From positions 1-64,000 of the forward strand of contig JBFWUF010000012.1 in assembly GCA_050247435.1 (NCBI GenBank): DNA of 64,000 bases, given 5' to 3'. Of the stretch, positions 8,777 to 22,423 are shown piece after piece. The DNA comes from JAJVID01 sp050247435 (GTDB lineage: Bacteria; Acidobacteriota; Blastocatellia; RBC074). The translations under genes and the position numbers were made by a program. Positions within the stretch are counted from its first letter, which is position 1. Each line of letters starts with the position of its first letter. Below the pieces are notes generated by a model that was not told the origin of the DNA, did not search any database, and saw only the letters and a program-made list of their open reading frames with translations.

Positions 8777-9607
8777 ATGAGCGTGAAGAAAGATGAATCC
8801 GGACGCCGATCCGTCCAGGCTGAAGTTGAAGTCCCTGGCACGCCGGAGGAAGTTTGGCAGGCGATTGCGACAGGACCCGGAGTCTCGTCCTGGTTCGTTC
8901 CGAGCGAAGTCGAAGAACGCGCGGGCGGTACGGCAGTCTCCCACTTTTCTCCTGACGGAAGCATGGACGCTGTTGCAAGAATAACCGCCTGGGAGCCGCC
9001 GCGCCGCTTCGCCGCCGAGACCGACGATCTGGGGCCGGGCGAGCAGCCGGTCGCAACGGAGTGGATTGTCGAGGCGCGCTCCGGCGGCGCCTGTGTCGTT
9101 CGCGTGGTTCACAGTTGGTTCGCGAGTTCCGATGATTGGGATGAGCAATTCGAGGGTTACGAAAAGGGCTGGCCGGCCTTCTTCCGCATCCTGCGGCTTT
9201 ATCTCACTCATTTCCGTGGCCAATCCTGCGCGTCATTTCAATTGATTGGCATGGCGCCTGAGCCTAAATCCGAAGCCTGGGCCGCGCTGATTGGTTCGCT
9301 GGGGATTGCGGGCGCCGCAGTGGGCCAGCGAGTGAAAGCCGCTGCCGCCGCGCCGCCCCTTGCCGGGCTGGTCGAATGGGCCGGCCCGCCGGAGTATCCC
9401 GAAGAGTTGCTCTTACGGCTCAATGAGCCGATACCCGGCCTCGCACACTTTTTCGCCATGGCGATGGGCGGCCAAATCTGCGTGGCAGCCCGTGTTTACC
9501 TGTACGGCGACCAGGCGTCCGCCGCAGTGGCGCGCGACGAACCGTTGTGGCAATCGTGGATGAACGAGCGTTTCCCGGCGGCCAGTGACGCGAGCAGCGC
9601 CGCCTAG
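8777..9607 (+). CDS. SRPBCC (AHSA1/START-like) domain protein
   Basis: This protein of 276 residues has an N-terminal SRPBCC fold. VEVPGTPEEVWQAIATGPGVSSWFVP is the hallmark first strand and helix, and TEWIVEARSGGACVVRVVHSWFASSDDWDEQFEGYEKGW is the C-terminal strand-helix signature of the AHSA1/Aha1-like group. A second, less typical half follows (residues about 150-276). SRPBCC proteins bind hydrophobic ligands in a helix-grip cavity; the ligand is unknown here. A GGGAGGA ribosome binding site sits seven bases before the ATG. It probably belongs to the same transcription unit as the ArsR regulator. Confidence 0.85.
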   Translation: MSVKKDESGRRSVQAEVEVPGTPEEVWQAIATGPGVSSWFVPSEVEERAGGTAVSHFSPDGSMDAVARITAWEPPRRFAAETDDLGPGEQPVATEWIVEARSGGACVVRVVHSWFASSDDWDEQFEGYEKGWPAFFRILRLYLTHFRGQSCASFQLIGMAPEPKSEAWAALIGSLGIAGAAVGQRVKAAAAAPPLAGLVEWAGPPEYPEELLLRLNEPIPGLAHFFAMAMGGQICVAARVYLYGDQASAAVARDEPLWQSWMNERFPAASDASSAA

Positions 9608-9675
9608 CGCGGCGGAGCGCAAACATGAAATTCGCGACAGTTATTTTCCCCACAAACAAACAAAGGAGAACACGT

Positions 9676-10134
9676 ATGCGAATCGTACTTGTGACACTGC
9701 TTTACACCCTCGGACTCATCGCAGCCGGCGGCCCCGGCGTGTGGGCGGACGACAAGGCGGATGTCGAGAAAGAACTCAAGAAGTTCCAGGGTACTTGGAT
9801 GTTCGAGTCCGTCGAAGCGGGCGGCAAGAAGCTACCGGCCGACCAGTTCAAGGAAATGACGGTCGCCTTCGAGGGCGAGAAGTATTTCGTCAAGATGGGT
9901 GACGAGGTGGTCGAAGCCGCCACCCTGAAGCTCGACCCGTCCCAGTCGCCGAAGACCTTTGATTCGATGGTGACCGAAGGCCCGAACAAGGGAACAGTCA
10001 TCCTCGGCATTTACGAGATCGACGGAGACACGCTGAGGGCCTGCTTCGACCCCGAAGGGAAGAAGCGGCCCACGGAGTTCAAGGCCGAATCCGGCGCGCA
10101 GACGCTCGTCGTCCACAAGCGCGTGAAGAAGTGA
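9676..10134 (+). CDS. Secreted TIGR03067 domain protein
   Basis: The protein has 152 residues. A signal peptide MRIVLVTLLYTLGLIAAGGPGVWA is cleaved before DDKADVEKE. The mature part matches the TIGR03067 pattern: LKKFQGTWMFESVEAGGKKLP, then TLKLDPSQSPKTFD, the GIYEIDGDTLRACFDPEGKKRPTEF block, and a terminal VVHKRVKK. This lipocalin-like beta-barrel family is common in Planctomycetes and Acidobacteria and has no established function. A strong AAGGAG lies eight bases upstream. Codon use is more GC-rich than several neighbours, which fits recent acquisition but does not prove it. Confidence 0.9.
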   Translation: MRIVLVTLLYTLGLIAAGGPGVWADDKADVEKELKKFQGTWMFESVEAGGKKLPADQFKEMTVAFEGEKYFVKMGDEVVEAATLKLDPSQSPKTFDSMVTEGPNKGTVILGIYEIDGDTLRACFDPEGKKRPTEFKAESGAQTLVVHKRVKK

Positions 10135-10328
10135 ATCAATCGGGAAAGCAAAAGAGCGCGGGCCTCGAATTGAGTCGTCAATGGGCCGAACCAGGCGCTG
10201 CGGCAGACGGCGGTGGCAGATAGGCTTTTCGCGACGTGTCGTTCACTCGGCCCCCGCCGCTGCTTAGCCAGTCGTTAGCGCGTTGAAGACAAAATGCGCA
10301 TTGGGCCCGATCCGGGGGAGGAATTACC

Positions 10329-10679
10329 ATGCCTAAGCATTACGTTTTCGCGATGAAATTTGCGAAGGTTTATCCGCTGTATGTTCAAAAAGCGGAGCGC
10401 AAGAATCGTACTAAAGAAGAAGTTGATCAAATCATTTGCTGGTTGACGGGCTATGACCAGGCGGGATTACAGCGGCAAATCGAACAGGAAAACGATTTTG
10501 AAACCTTTTTTGCTCAAGCGCCGGGAATTCATCCGAATAGCGCGCTTATCAAGGGTGTAGTATGCGGTGTGCGCGTGGAAGAAATCGAAGATCCGCTGAT
10601 GCAAAAAATTCGCTATTTAGACAAGCTGATTGATGAGCTCGCAAAAGGAAAAAAGATGGAGAAGATTCTGCGGCAATGA
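10329..10679 (+). CDS. DUF2200 family protein
   Basis: This protein has 116 residues, the usual length of DUF2200. The conserved segments KVYPLYVQKAERKNRTKEEVDQIICWLTGY, FFAQAPGIHPN, IKGVVCGVRVEEIEDPLMQKIRYLDKLIDELAKGKKMEKILR are all present. The family is cytoplasmic and small with no known function. A GGGGGAGGA ribosome binding site precedes the ATG. The gene stands alone between two gaps of 100-200 bp. Confidence 0.95.
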   Translation: MPKHYVFAMKFAKVYPLYVQKAERKNRTKEEVDQIICWLTGYDQAGLQRQIEQENDFETFFAQAPGIHPNSALIKGVVCGVRVEEIEDPLMQKIRYLDKLIDELAKGKKMEKILRQ

Positions 10680-10781
10680 CTTGTTCCGCCACACGGATGT
10701 GCGGCGATTAGAGAGTCTGCCATACGCATGCGCAATCCGTTGCGCGCTGGTGAAATCATCAACTGACGTCAGAGCGAAACG

Positions 10782-11366
10782 ATGGCAAATCCTGATTCTC
10801 ACGTAACGATCCACATGGTGGCGAGCCTCGACGGCTTCATCGCTCGAAAGGACGGGCGCGTTGACTGGATCGAGACCGCAGACGAATTCGTAGGCGGGGA
10901 CACCTTGGACCCGGAATTCGTCGAGGCCTTCCTGAAGACGATTGACTGCTACGTCATGGGGTCAAGAACTTATGAGACCGCGCTCGGTTTTGAAGCCCAG
11001 GGGTTGGGGTGGGCGTACGGCGACAAACCCACTTTCGTCCTCACCAGCCGCGATCTGCCGCGGACCCGGGATACCGTCGAGTTCTACTCAGGCGATCTCG
11101 CGCAGTTCGTGAATGAGCGTCTGCGGCCCACATTCCGTACCATCTGGTTTGTTGGGGGCGGTGTGGTCTCCGGCGAATGCCTTCGTCTCGGGCTGGCCGA
11201 CGAAGTTCGCTATTCAATCCTGCCGATCTTGATTGGCGATGGGATCCCATTCTTCGAGAAGCTCGACAGAGACATCGCTCTCCATCTGGCGGAGGTCAAA
11301 GCCTACAAGAATGGCATGGTGGAGCTTCGTTACGAGGTACGAGGATGTGGCCTATCGAATGCGTGA
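10782..11366 (+). CDS. RibD C-terminal / dihydrofolate-reductase-like protein
   Basis: This 194-residue protein has the DHFR/RibD fold signature: VTIHMVASLDGFIARKDGRVDWIE at the N-terminus, CYVMGSRTYETAL in the middle, TFVLTSRDLP, and the dinucleotide-binding FVGGGVVSGECLRLGLADEVRYSILPILIGDGIPFF block. Members use NADPH, but the physiological substrate of these stand-alone versions is unknown. The family normally ends near YKNGMVELRYEVR. Here a short abnormal tail GCGLSNA follows because the gene runs into a fragment of a VOC-family gene in another frame. Confidence 0.9.
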   Translation: MANPDSHVTIHMVASLDGFIARKDGRVDWIETADEFVGGDTLDPEFVEAFLKTIDCYVMGSRTYETALGFEAQGLGWAYGDKPTFVLTSRDLPRTRDTVEFYSGDLAQFVNERLRPTFRTIWFVGGGVVSGECLRLGLADEVRYSILPILIGDGIPFFEKLDRDIALHLAEVKAYKNGMVELRYEVRGCGLSNA

Positions 11367-11430
11367 GTTTGGGATAAAGGACCCAAACGGTTACACGCTG
11401 ATTCTTGGCGAAGACATTTCAAAGACATAA
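11338..11430 (+). pseudogene. C-terminal remnant of a VOC/glyoxalase-fold protein
   Basis: In a different frame from the RibD-like gene and overlapping its last codons, 30 codons read EDVAYRMREFGIKDPNGYTL followed by ILGEDISKT and a stop. MREFGIKDPNGYTLILGE is the conserved last beta-strand block of glyoxalase/bleomycin-resistance (VOC) proteins. No upstream VOC part exists, so the rest was deleted and the RibD-like gene is now joined to it. Confidence 0.65.
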
Positions 11431-11445
11431 ATAGGGGGGAAATTT

Positions 11446-11880
11446 ATGCTACGAATCGTTTTGGGCGTCATTGCCGGATTTTTTGCCTGGGCGATAGTTT
11501 GGGTCGGAAACGAGAAGGTTCTTTCGGCCATTTGGCCGGAGTGGTTCGGCGCTCAGCAACTCGCGTTCACGGCGGCCATTGAAAATGGCGGTCAGTTCAC
11601 AGCGGAAACGAGTTTTCTTCTCACGCATATTGTCTGCGGTTCAATAGTTTCGGTGATGTCCGGATTTCTGGCCGCGCTGATCGCCCGTGAAAACAAACGC
11701 TCGCCGCTAATCCTCGGCTTTCTGCTGCTGGCCTTTGGTTTTCTGAAAGCGGTTCTGTCCTGGCAGTATGTTCCCATTTGGTATCACATTATCTTTACAG
11801 CGCTTCTACTTCCAATGACTATTGTGGGCGGTAAATTGAAAACCGCCGCTAAGGGTAAACCTGAAAATGGAATCCACTAG
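11446..11880 (+). CDS. Small four-helix membrane protein, unknown function
   Basis: The 144-residue protein has four hydrophobic segments (about residues 3-22, 58-80, 88-106 and 112-130). They are preceded by a GGGGGG-type ribosome binding site and an ATG. It resembles in length and layout the small membrane protein at 48276-48707, and both begin with a short positively charged end and a glycine-rich first helix. I do not recognise a named domain. Confidence 0.75.
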   Translation: MLRIVLGVIAGFFAWAIVWVGNEKVLSAIWPEWFGAQQLAFTAAIENGGQFTAETSFLLTHIVCGSIVSVMSGFLAALIARENKRSPLILGFLLLAFGFLKAVLSWQYVPIWYHIIFTALLLPMTIVGGKLKTAAKGKPENGIH

Positions 11881-11960
11881 TTCAAGCGCCGGGCAAAAGG
11901 CCGGGCAAGATGGGCCAAGTCTCTTTTGCTTCCAACCCAAATCAGCATGAGGAGGTTTCC

Positions 11961-12449
11961 ATGAGCCAACCTGCAAAGAAGGCCGCGCAGAAGTCCGCCA
12001 GGAGCGGCGCCGCGATCAACAAGAAGTCCGAGGGATTTACGGACGAGGAACGAGCCGCGATGAAGGAGCGCGCCAAAGAGCTTAAGGCGGAAACGCGCGC
12101 GAACAAGAACAAGGCGGAAGGAGAAAGCGACGTGCTCGCGAAAATCGCCGAGATGCCGGAACCGGAGCGCGCCCTGGCCAAGCGGCTCCATGAGATCATC
12201 AAAGCCAGCGCGCCGACCCTCTCGCCGAAAACCTGGTACGGGATGCCCGCGTATGCCAACAAGGACGGCAAGGTCGTCTGCTTCTTCCAAAGCGCGCAAA
12301 AGTTCAAGACGAGGTACGCGTCACTCGGCTTCAGCGACGAGGCGAACCTCGACGAAGGCGCCATGTGGCCGGTCGCCTTCGCGCTGAAGGATCTGACCGC
12401 CGCCGAAGAGGCAAAGATCGGCGCGCTCGTGAAGAAAGCGGTGAGCTGA
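11961..12449 (+). CDS. DUF1801 / iron-chaperone-like (YdhG-type) protein
   Basis: The 162-residue protein has a Lys/Ala-rich disordered N-terminus (1-55). A DUF1801-like domain follows, with LAKIAEMPEPERALAKRLHEIIKASAPTLSPKTWYGMPAYANKDGKVVCFFQ and the ASLGFSDEANLDEGAMWP block. The KTWYGMPAY motif is the family hallmark. Homologues are frataxin-like small proteins sometimes called iron chaperones, but activity is poorly established. A GAGGAGG ribosome binding site supports the ATG at 11961. Confidence 0.85.
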   Translation: MSQPAKKAAQKSARSGAAINKKSEGFTDEERAAMKERAKELKAETRANKNKAEGESDVLAKIAEMPEPERALAKRLHEIIKASAPTLSPKTWYGMPAYANKDGKVVCFFQSAQKFKTRYASLGFSDEANLDEGAMWPVAFALKDLTAAEEAKIGALVKKAVS

Positions 12450-12499
12450 CGCAACTGATCATCATCGCGCGAAAATGTCGAAACGGGAAAGGTCATCGA

Positions 12500-12859
<360 letters not shown>

Positions 12860-12945
12860 TCTGGCCTCACCTACACGCCGGATTTCGGCAAGTCGTGATC
12901 GTTGAATTGCGCGCGACGAGCATCGGTAAACATCGGCCTTCTCGG

Positions 12946-14976
<2,031 letters not shown>

Positions 14977-15144
14977 TGATCTGTCTCCATCCTTAAAATT
15001 GAGTGACGAGCATGCGAAGACGCGCAGCCGCCCGAGGATTTTGCGTGGACTGAATTGGGGCCGCTCGTTAAGCCCGCCCTCTGTATGTTCTTCTGGATTG
15101 CCTGTAGTGTATTCCGATCATGCGCCGTTTGTCATCCTTTCATC

Positions 15145-15300
15145 GAAGTGCATTTCCTGAAGTCCAACAATCCGCCCACAGGACTCAGTGAACCAGCGTT
15201 GCCGCCGATTCTGCCTGCGGTTTGCAACGCGATTTTCACGGCGACAGGCGAACGCATTCGGACGTTGCCGATCACGAAGCAGGGCTTTAGCTTTGCGTAA
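15145..15300 (+). pseudogene. C-terminal remnant of a molybdopterin-dependent oxidoreductase (IorB/XdhA-like)
   Basis: Fifty-one codons read EVHFLKSNNPPTGLSEPALP and onward to AIFTATGERIRTLPITKQGFSFA and a stop. NPPTGLxEPALPPxxPAVxNAIFxATGxRIRxLP is the characteristic end of the large subunit of isoquinoline 1-oxidoreductase / xanthine-dehydrogenase-type enzymes. The rest of the gene is absent. It lies in the 460-bp gap between the GH3 and DUF305 genes, which otherwise holds no gene. A hairpin with GAGGAGAAGC/GCTTCTCCTC arms follows at about 15311-15349. Confidence 0.7.
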
Positions 15301-15310
15301 AACACTCCTA

Positions 15311-15349
15311 AGAGGAGAAGCTGGAGACTTGCTCAGGCTTCTCCTCTCA
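15311..15349. repeat. Hairpin after oxidoreductase remnant
   Basis: The perfect 10-bp arms GAGGAGAAGC and GCTTCTCCTC are separated by a loop of about 15 bases. There is no clear T-tract on either side, so terminator function is uncertain. Confidence 0.45.
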
Positions 15350-15439
15350 ACGCCTGCCAAGGAATAAGCTCTTAGCATGCCTTTCTCCTTGATTTGGAAT
15401 GTGCATAATAGCCAAACATTCAAACAAGGAGCCCGCTTG

Positions 15440-16200
15440 ATGAAAACTGTCATTTATGGAGTCTTTGGTGTTTCATCACAGATCACCAATGTCTTTGATC
15501 CAATGCCCAGAATATACGGTGTAATCGTCAGGGCGGCGTGTTTATGTGTGCTGGCCGCGGTAGGTCCTCTGGTATGTTTGGCGCCTTTGCGTGTGTGCGC
15601 GCAGCAGCCTGCGCCGGCCTCGCCGGTCGTAGTGCAACCGGGCGCTCCGGGAAAACCGACGCGGGTTCTTCCCCGGACGACGAAAGGCAAGCTGCCGCCA
15701 GTGTCCAGGGCGGATGTGCAGTTCATGCAAGGAATGATTACGCATCATGCGCAGGCGGTTGAGATGACTGCGCTGATCGAATCGCGTACTGAAAACAAGG
15801 ATGTGCGGTCGCTGGGCGCTCGCATCAGCCATTCGCAGGCCGACGAAATAGCGTTTATGAAGCGGTGGCTGGTGTCGCGTGGACAGCCTGTTTCAGATGA
15901 CGCGCATGACATGCACAAGCATCACAAAAATATGTCGCACGAGCTTATGCCTGGAATGCTTAGCTCCGAGCAGATGGAGGCTCTGAGGAAAGCCGCAGGC
16001 GAAGAGTTCGACCGTCTGTTTCTGGAAGGGATGATTCAGCACCACGGCGGCGCTTTGACGATGGTGAAAGATTTGTTCGACACCGCGGGCGCAGGACAGG
16101 AAGCTGAATTGTTCAACTTCGCAACCGATGTAGACAGCGGCCAGCGCGCCGAAATCCGGATCATGCAAAACATGCTGGAGAAAACCCCTTCAAAGGAAAA

Positions 16201-16204
<4 letters not shown>
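15440..16204 (+). CDS. DUF305 family exported protein
   Basis: This is a 254-residue protein when started at the ATG with an AAGGAG eleven bases upstream. The strong hydrophobic signal segment lies at residues 22-53 (VIVRAACLCVLAAVGPLVCL), so the ATG at 15503 is a possible alternative start. The mature part has the two DUF305 motifs: FMQGMITHHAQAVEMTAL and FLEGMIQHHGGALTMVKDLF, each with an HH pair thought to bind metal, plus ARISHSQADEIAFMKRWL. DUF305 proteins are ferritin-like four-helix bundles, sometimes in copper or metal resistance. The stop overlaps the start of the LVIVD gene by four bases (ATGA), a sign of translational coupling. Confidence 0.9.
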
Positions 16205-18216
<2,012 letters not shown>

Positions 18217-18233
18217 GCGGCTGGAGGGTTATT

Positions 18234-19352
18234 GTGGGCAAAACTTATAAATACGGCGTATTCGGCGTTGGCCGGATTGGCAAGGCGCATGCTTCCATCG
18301 TTCAGAACCAGGGTCATCAGGTCGTAGCAATAGGCGACGATGCCCAAGATGCCATTTTGGCTGGTCAAGATGAACTTGAGCTTGGCGTAGTGAGAACATT
18401 CAATGACCCAGCACTGATGGCGCATGAGATGGCCGGGGCAATGGATGCTGTCATCATTGCTTCGCACACCAGGAATCACGCGCGGGACGCGCTGCCATTT
18501 GTCAAAGCCAGGATACCGATCTATCTGGAAAAGCCCTTGACGGATGGGTTGCAGGAGGCCTTCGAGTTTGTCGCAGCAATTGGGCGCGATCCGCGCCAGA
18601 TTCAGATTGGTTTGCAGCGGCGCTATGACCCGGCGCTGCTTTACACTCGGCGCCTGATCCAATCCGGTTTGGTGGGCGAAATCCGTGAAATCCGCTGCAT
18701 ACTTCGCGACCAATATCCTCCACCATCAACCTATAGCAGCAGAGGGTTGATTATTGACATGGGTATCCATGTCGCGGACGAGGCGATCTTTTTGTCGGGC
18801 GAATTTCCGAACGAAGTTTGGGCCAGCGTACATCACACGCGGGGTTACAACAGCCCGATTGACGAAGGCGGCGACACAGCCTTTGTTACCTTCACGACAC
18901 CGTCCGGCGTGTTAGGTCGTCTTGACCTCAGTCGTACACATTCCTCCGGCTATAACAATGAGACATACATCATTGGCGCCGAAGGCACTATCCACACGGG
19001 GCGGTTTGCCGGGTATCCTGGCCCCATCCACGTAGAGGTTTGGCGCCCTGATGGCAAACTGCATCCCGAGTCCAAAACCTTTGAGATGACCTATCTGAAG
19101 GGAAAATACCCGGAGTTTCTCCCTCGGTTTGACACGGCTTATCGCCATGCGCATCAACAGTTCCGTGAAGACATCGAAAACGGCGCAGCCTTTGCCGTGA
19201 CGCAAAACGAGGTCCTGGATGCTCAGGTATTCGCTGAAGCCGCGCACCGCTCCGCTCAGCATGCGGGAGCGCGTTACCGGTTGCAGCGATATGACGATTT
19301 GCAAGAATACAAGGCTTCCTGTATCGCCAATGGACTAATAGACAGCGACTGA
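18234..19352 (+). CDS. Gfo/Idh/MocA family oxidoreductase
   Basis: The protein has about 372 residues from a GTG start with a GGAGGG ribosome binding site. The N-terminal Rossmann fold starts YGVFGVGRIGKAHASIVQNQG (GxGxxG), and the catalytic lysine lies in the family motif IYLEKPLTDGLQEA. The middle block GLQRRYDPALLYTRRLIQSGLVGEI and GLIIDMGIHVADEAIFLSGE belongs to inositol-2-dehydrogenase-like members. NAD(P)-dependent oxidation of a sugar or cyclitol is expected; the substrate cannot be read from the sequence. It follows the LVIVD gene by 17 bp and may be co-transcribed. Confidence 0.9.
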   Translation: MGKTYKYGVFGVGRIGKAHASIVQNQGHQVVAIGDDAQDAILAGQDELELGVVRTFNDPALMAHEMAGAMDAVIIASHTRNHARDALPFVKARIPIYLEKPLTDGLQEAFEFVAAIGRDPRQIQIGLQRRYDPALLYTRRLIQSGLVGEIREIRCILRDQYPPPSTYSSRGLIIDMGIHVADEAIFLSGEFPNEVWASVHHTRGYNSPIDEGGDTAFVTFTTPSGVLGRLDLSRTHSSGYNNETYIIGAEGTIHTGRFAGYPGPIHVEVWRPDGKLHPESKTFEMTYLKGKYPEFLPRFDTAYRHAHQQFREDIENGAAFAVTQNEVLDAQVFAEAAHRSAQHAGARYRLQRYDDLQEYKASCIANGLIDSD

Positions 19353-19404
19353 GTCTTGGAGCCTGAACCTGTTACATTCTCCGGAAGCCGAAGCGCCATT
19401 ATAC

Positions 19405-20142
19405 CTACCGGGTCAATCTCGACACTGTGATAGGCAGCGCAGTTATTTTCAAGCTGTTATTTCCCGCGCTGCGCTCAATCATCTTGTGAAACGGGTCCAG
19501 CGCCGCAATTCCCGGCTTCTGTGTTGTGCAAACTGTCAACACCTGCTTCCCGCTGCGCAGCCGATGTTTCTCGATGTACAACGGCGTGACTTCCTCAAGC
19601 GGTTTGTCAGTCTCCGCAAATACCGCCACATCGAACCACGAATCCAGCGGCTCCTCGGTTTCTTTTCCACGGCCATCCGCCGCGAACTGTCTTGCCGTTA
19701 CTTCGATAGTCACTTCATACCCGCCATCAATCTCCCGCGCGGTGGCCGCATCCACCTGCAAGTCGTAAAGCACGATCCGCTCGAACAAATCAGTAATGAG
19801 TTGCTGATATTCGGGGGGAGCTTCGGCGCGCAGCGCGTTGACCAGATCGCGGGAGGTGGGACAGGGCGAGGTTTGAAAGGAGAAATCTTTGAGGAAGTTG
19901 CGCGTAATCGCGGTGGCGACGAAGGCGACGATGGGCAGCATCCCCAGGTTGAATAACACCAGTTCGTTTTGCAGCAGGGCATAGGCGCTGTTGATGGCGA
20001 CCAGATGGCCGACGTCAATGTTGATGACGCCGGTGAAGCCCAGGAAATGAATCAGCGCGAACACCAATAATGCGCCGAGAAAGAAGGGCGAGCGAAGCTG
20101 ATAGTGAATCTCGAATTTGATGACTTCCAATAGCGCGCGCAT
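19405..20142 (-). pseudogene. Internally deleted ABC permease / M1 aminopeptidase fusion
   Basis: Residues 1-85 are the N-terminal membrane part of an ABC-2-type permease (MRALLEVIKFEIHYQLRSPF, then two hydrophobic stretches). At about residue 88 the sequence switches to TSPCPTSRDLVNALRAEAPP and continues to a soluble C-terminus with TARQFAADGRGKETEEPLDSWFDVAVFAE and VDPFHKMIER-like words. In intact relatives (ABC transporter permease/M1 family aminopeptidase, around 1200 residues) this C-terminus follows the HExxH peptidase domain. Here the remaining permease helices and the entire M1 domain are missing, so roughly 950 residues have been lost without breaking the frame. The ATPase gene upstream remains intact, six bp away. 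Without the middle the transporter is probably non-functional. Confidence 0.65.
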
Positions 20143-20147
20143 TCGTT

Positions 20148-21029
20148 CTACTCCAAATTATCTCTGAGGTTGTGGGCAATCAGCGTGCTGAAGTAGACGT
20201 CTTCCAGCTCGGGGGTAGCGGGTTGCATGCCTTCAGGTTGCGTGTCCGACAGAGCGCGAATCTCCGTGGCGCCTGCCTTGAGTCGTGTGGATAACACGGT
20301 GTGGCGCGCGCGAATCTCCGCGACTTCCTCACGATTAACGACCTGTGTCCACAGTTTGCCGCGCAATTCGCGGATCATCTCCAACGGCGAGCCTACTTTC
20401 AGAATGCGCCCTCGGCCCATGATCGCCACCTGAGAGCAAAGCTCGCTCACGTCATCCACGATGTGCGTGGAAAGAATTACCACCGTCTCTTCGCCGACTT
20501 CGGCCAGGATGTTCAGAAAGCGCCGCCGCTCCGCCGGATCGAGTCCCGCCGTGGGTTCATCAACGATCAGCAGCGCCGGATTGCCCAGTAAGGCCTGCGC
20601 GATGCCGTAGCGCTGCTTCATGCCGCCGGAAAACTTATCAATGCTCTTGTCGCGCGCGTCCCACAGATTGGTCTTGATGAGTAGATTTTCCACGACCTGT
20701 TGTTGCTGACTGCCGTGGATGCCCTTCAGGGCCGCGAGATATTTGAGCATCGCAAGCGCGGATGTGCGCGGATAAGCGCCGAACTCCTGCGGCAGGTAGC
20801 CGAGTATGCGGCGCAGCGCAGTCTTGTCCCGCAGAATGTCTATGCCGTTGAACTTGATGGCTCCGCAATCAGGTTGCTGCAAAGTGGCAATCGTCCGCAT
20901 CAGCGTGGACTTGCCGGCGCCATTGGGGCCGAGCAGCCCGAACATCCCCCTGGGCACGTCCAGATTGATATCCTGCATCGCTTGCGCCCCGCCTGGATAG
21001 GTTTTCGATATTCCGGTCAGGTTAAGCAT
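20148..21029 (-). CDS. ABC transporter ATP-binding protein
   Basis: The 293-residue protein has a complete nucleotide-binding domain: Walker A LLGPNGAGKSTLMRT near residue 33-43, Q-loop GYLPQEFGAYP, signature FSGGMKQRYGIA, Walker B LLIVDEPTAGLDP and the switch His in ILSTHIVDDV. The last 70 residues are an accessory domain. The group (CcmA/NatA-like) normally works with the permease/M1-peptidase protein encoded next. That partner is deleted internally, so this subunit may be orphaned. Confidence 0.9.
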   Translation of the reverse strand: MLNLTGISKTYPGGAQAMQDINLDVPRGMFGLLGPNGAGKSTLMRTIATLQQPDCGAIKFNGIDILRDKTALRRILGYLPQEFGAYPRTSALAMLKYLAALKGIHGSQQQQVVENLLIKTNLWDARDKSIDKFSGGMKQRYGIAQALLGNPALLIVDEPTAGLDPAERRRFLNILAEVGEETVVILSTHIVDDVSELCSQVAIMGRGRILKVGSPLEMIRELRGKLWTQVVNREEVAEIRARHTVLSTRLKAGATEIRALSDTQPEGMQPATPELEDVYFSTLIAHNLRDNLE

Positions 21030-21192
21030 TGGTCACCGTGATTGTGTTGTTATTGAAGTTTGTCTGCCGATGTGAAGTAAACGGAAGAATTCGCCCGATG
21101 ATTAACACTGGGCCATGTCGGAATCTTGATTAAAAGATGCGGCGCGCTTGTTGGCATGCTCCGCTCAAGAGTTTGACTGGGAGCCTGTCTCA

Positions 21193-21223
21193 ATAAAAAA
21201 GGCGCAATGCGTTCATTGCGCCT
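21193..21223 (-). terminator. Rho-independent terminator of the dienelactone hydrolase gene
   Basis: Read on the minus strand, AGGCGCAAT and ATTGCGCCT form a perfect 9-bp stem with a 6-base loop, followed by a run of T. It lies 31 bp after the stop of the hydrolase gene. Confidence 0.9.
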
Positions 21224-21253
21224 CTGTCTTAATTGTCGTTGCGCAATCGGGCG

Positions 21254-22141
<888 letters not shown>

Positions 22142-22423
22142 TCTTTCTCCTTGTGTGGGATTGGAGCGGAGTCCGAGATGACTCTTTACTCCGCTGGTGA
22201 ACTGGGAAGGTCGCCGCAACCTGCGATCCTAACCAGGAAATCGCAAAAGCCAGGCCGTCCGCTACCGTAAATCTGAAAACTTCCATTTCATAAGACGAAC
22301 GCAGGCCCGCGCCGGATTCAGCGCCTGCCAAACTTTTTCTCCGGCGCGGTCTGGCCGAATCGCAGCGCAATCACTGATGTTTGCTCAAACCCTCTTTCTG
22401 ATGGAAGCACGTAGCCCTTATCC

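Noticed and set aside
10255..10290. Possible integron attC end (CTTAGCCAGTCGTTAGCGCG)
   Set aside because: Only one half resembles an attC; the complementary 5' half with its AAC core is missing, neighbouring gaps lack similar sites, and there is no integrase.
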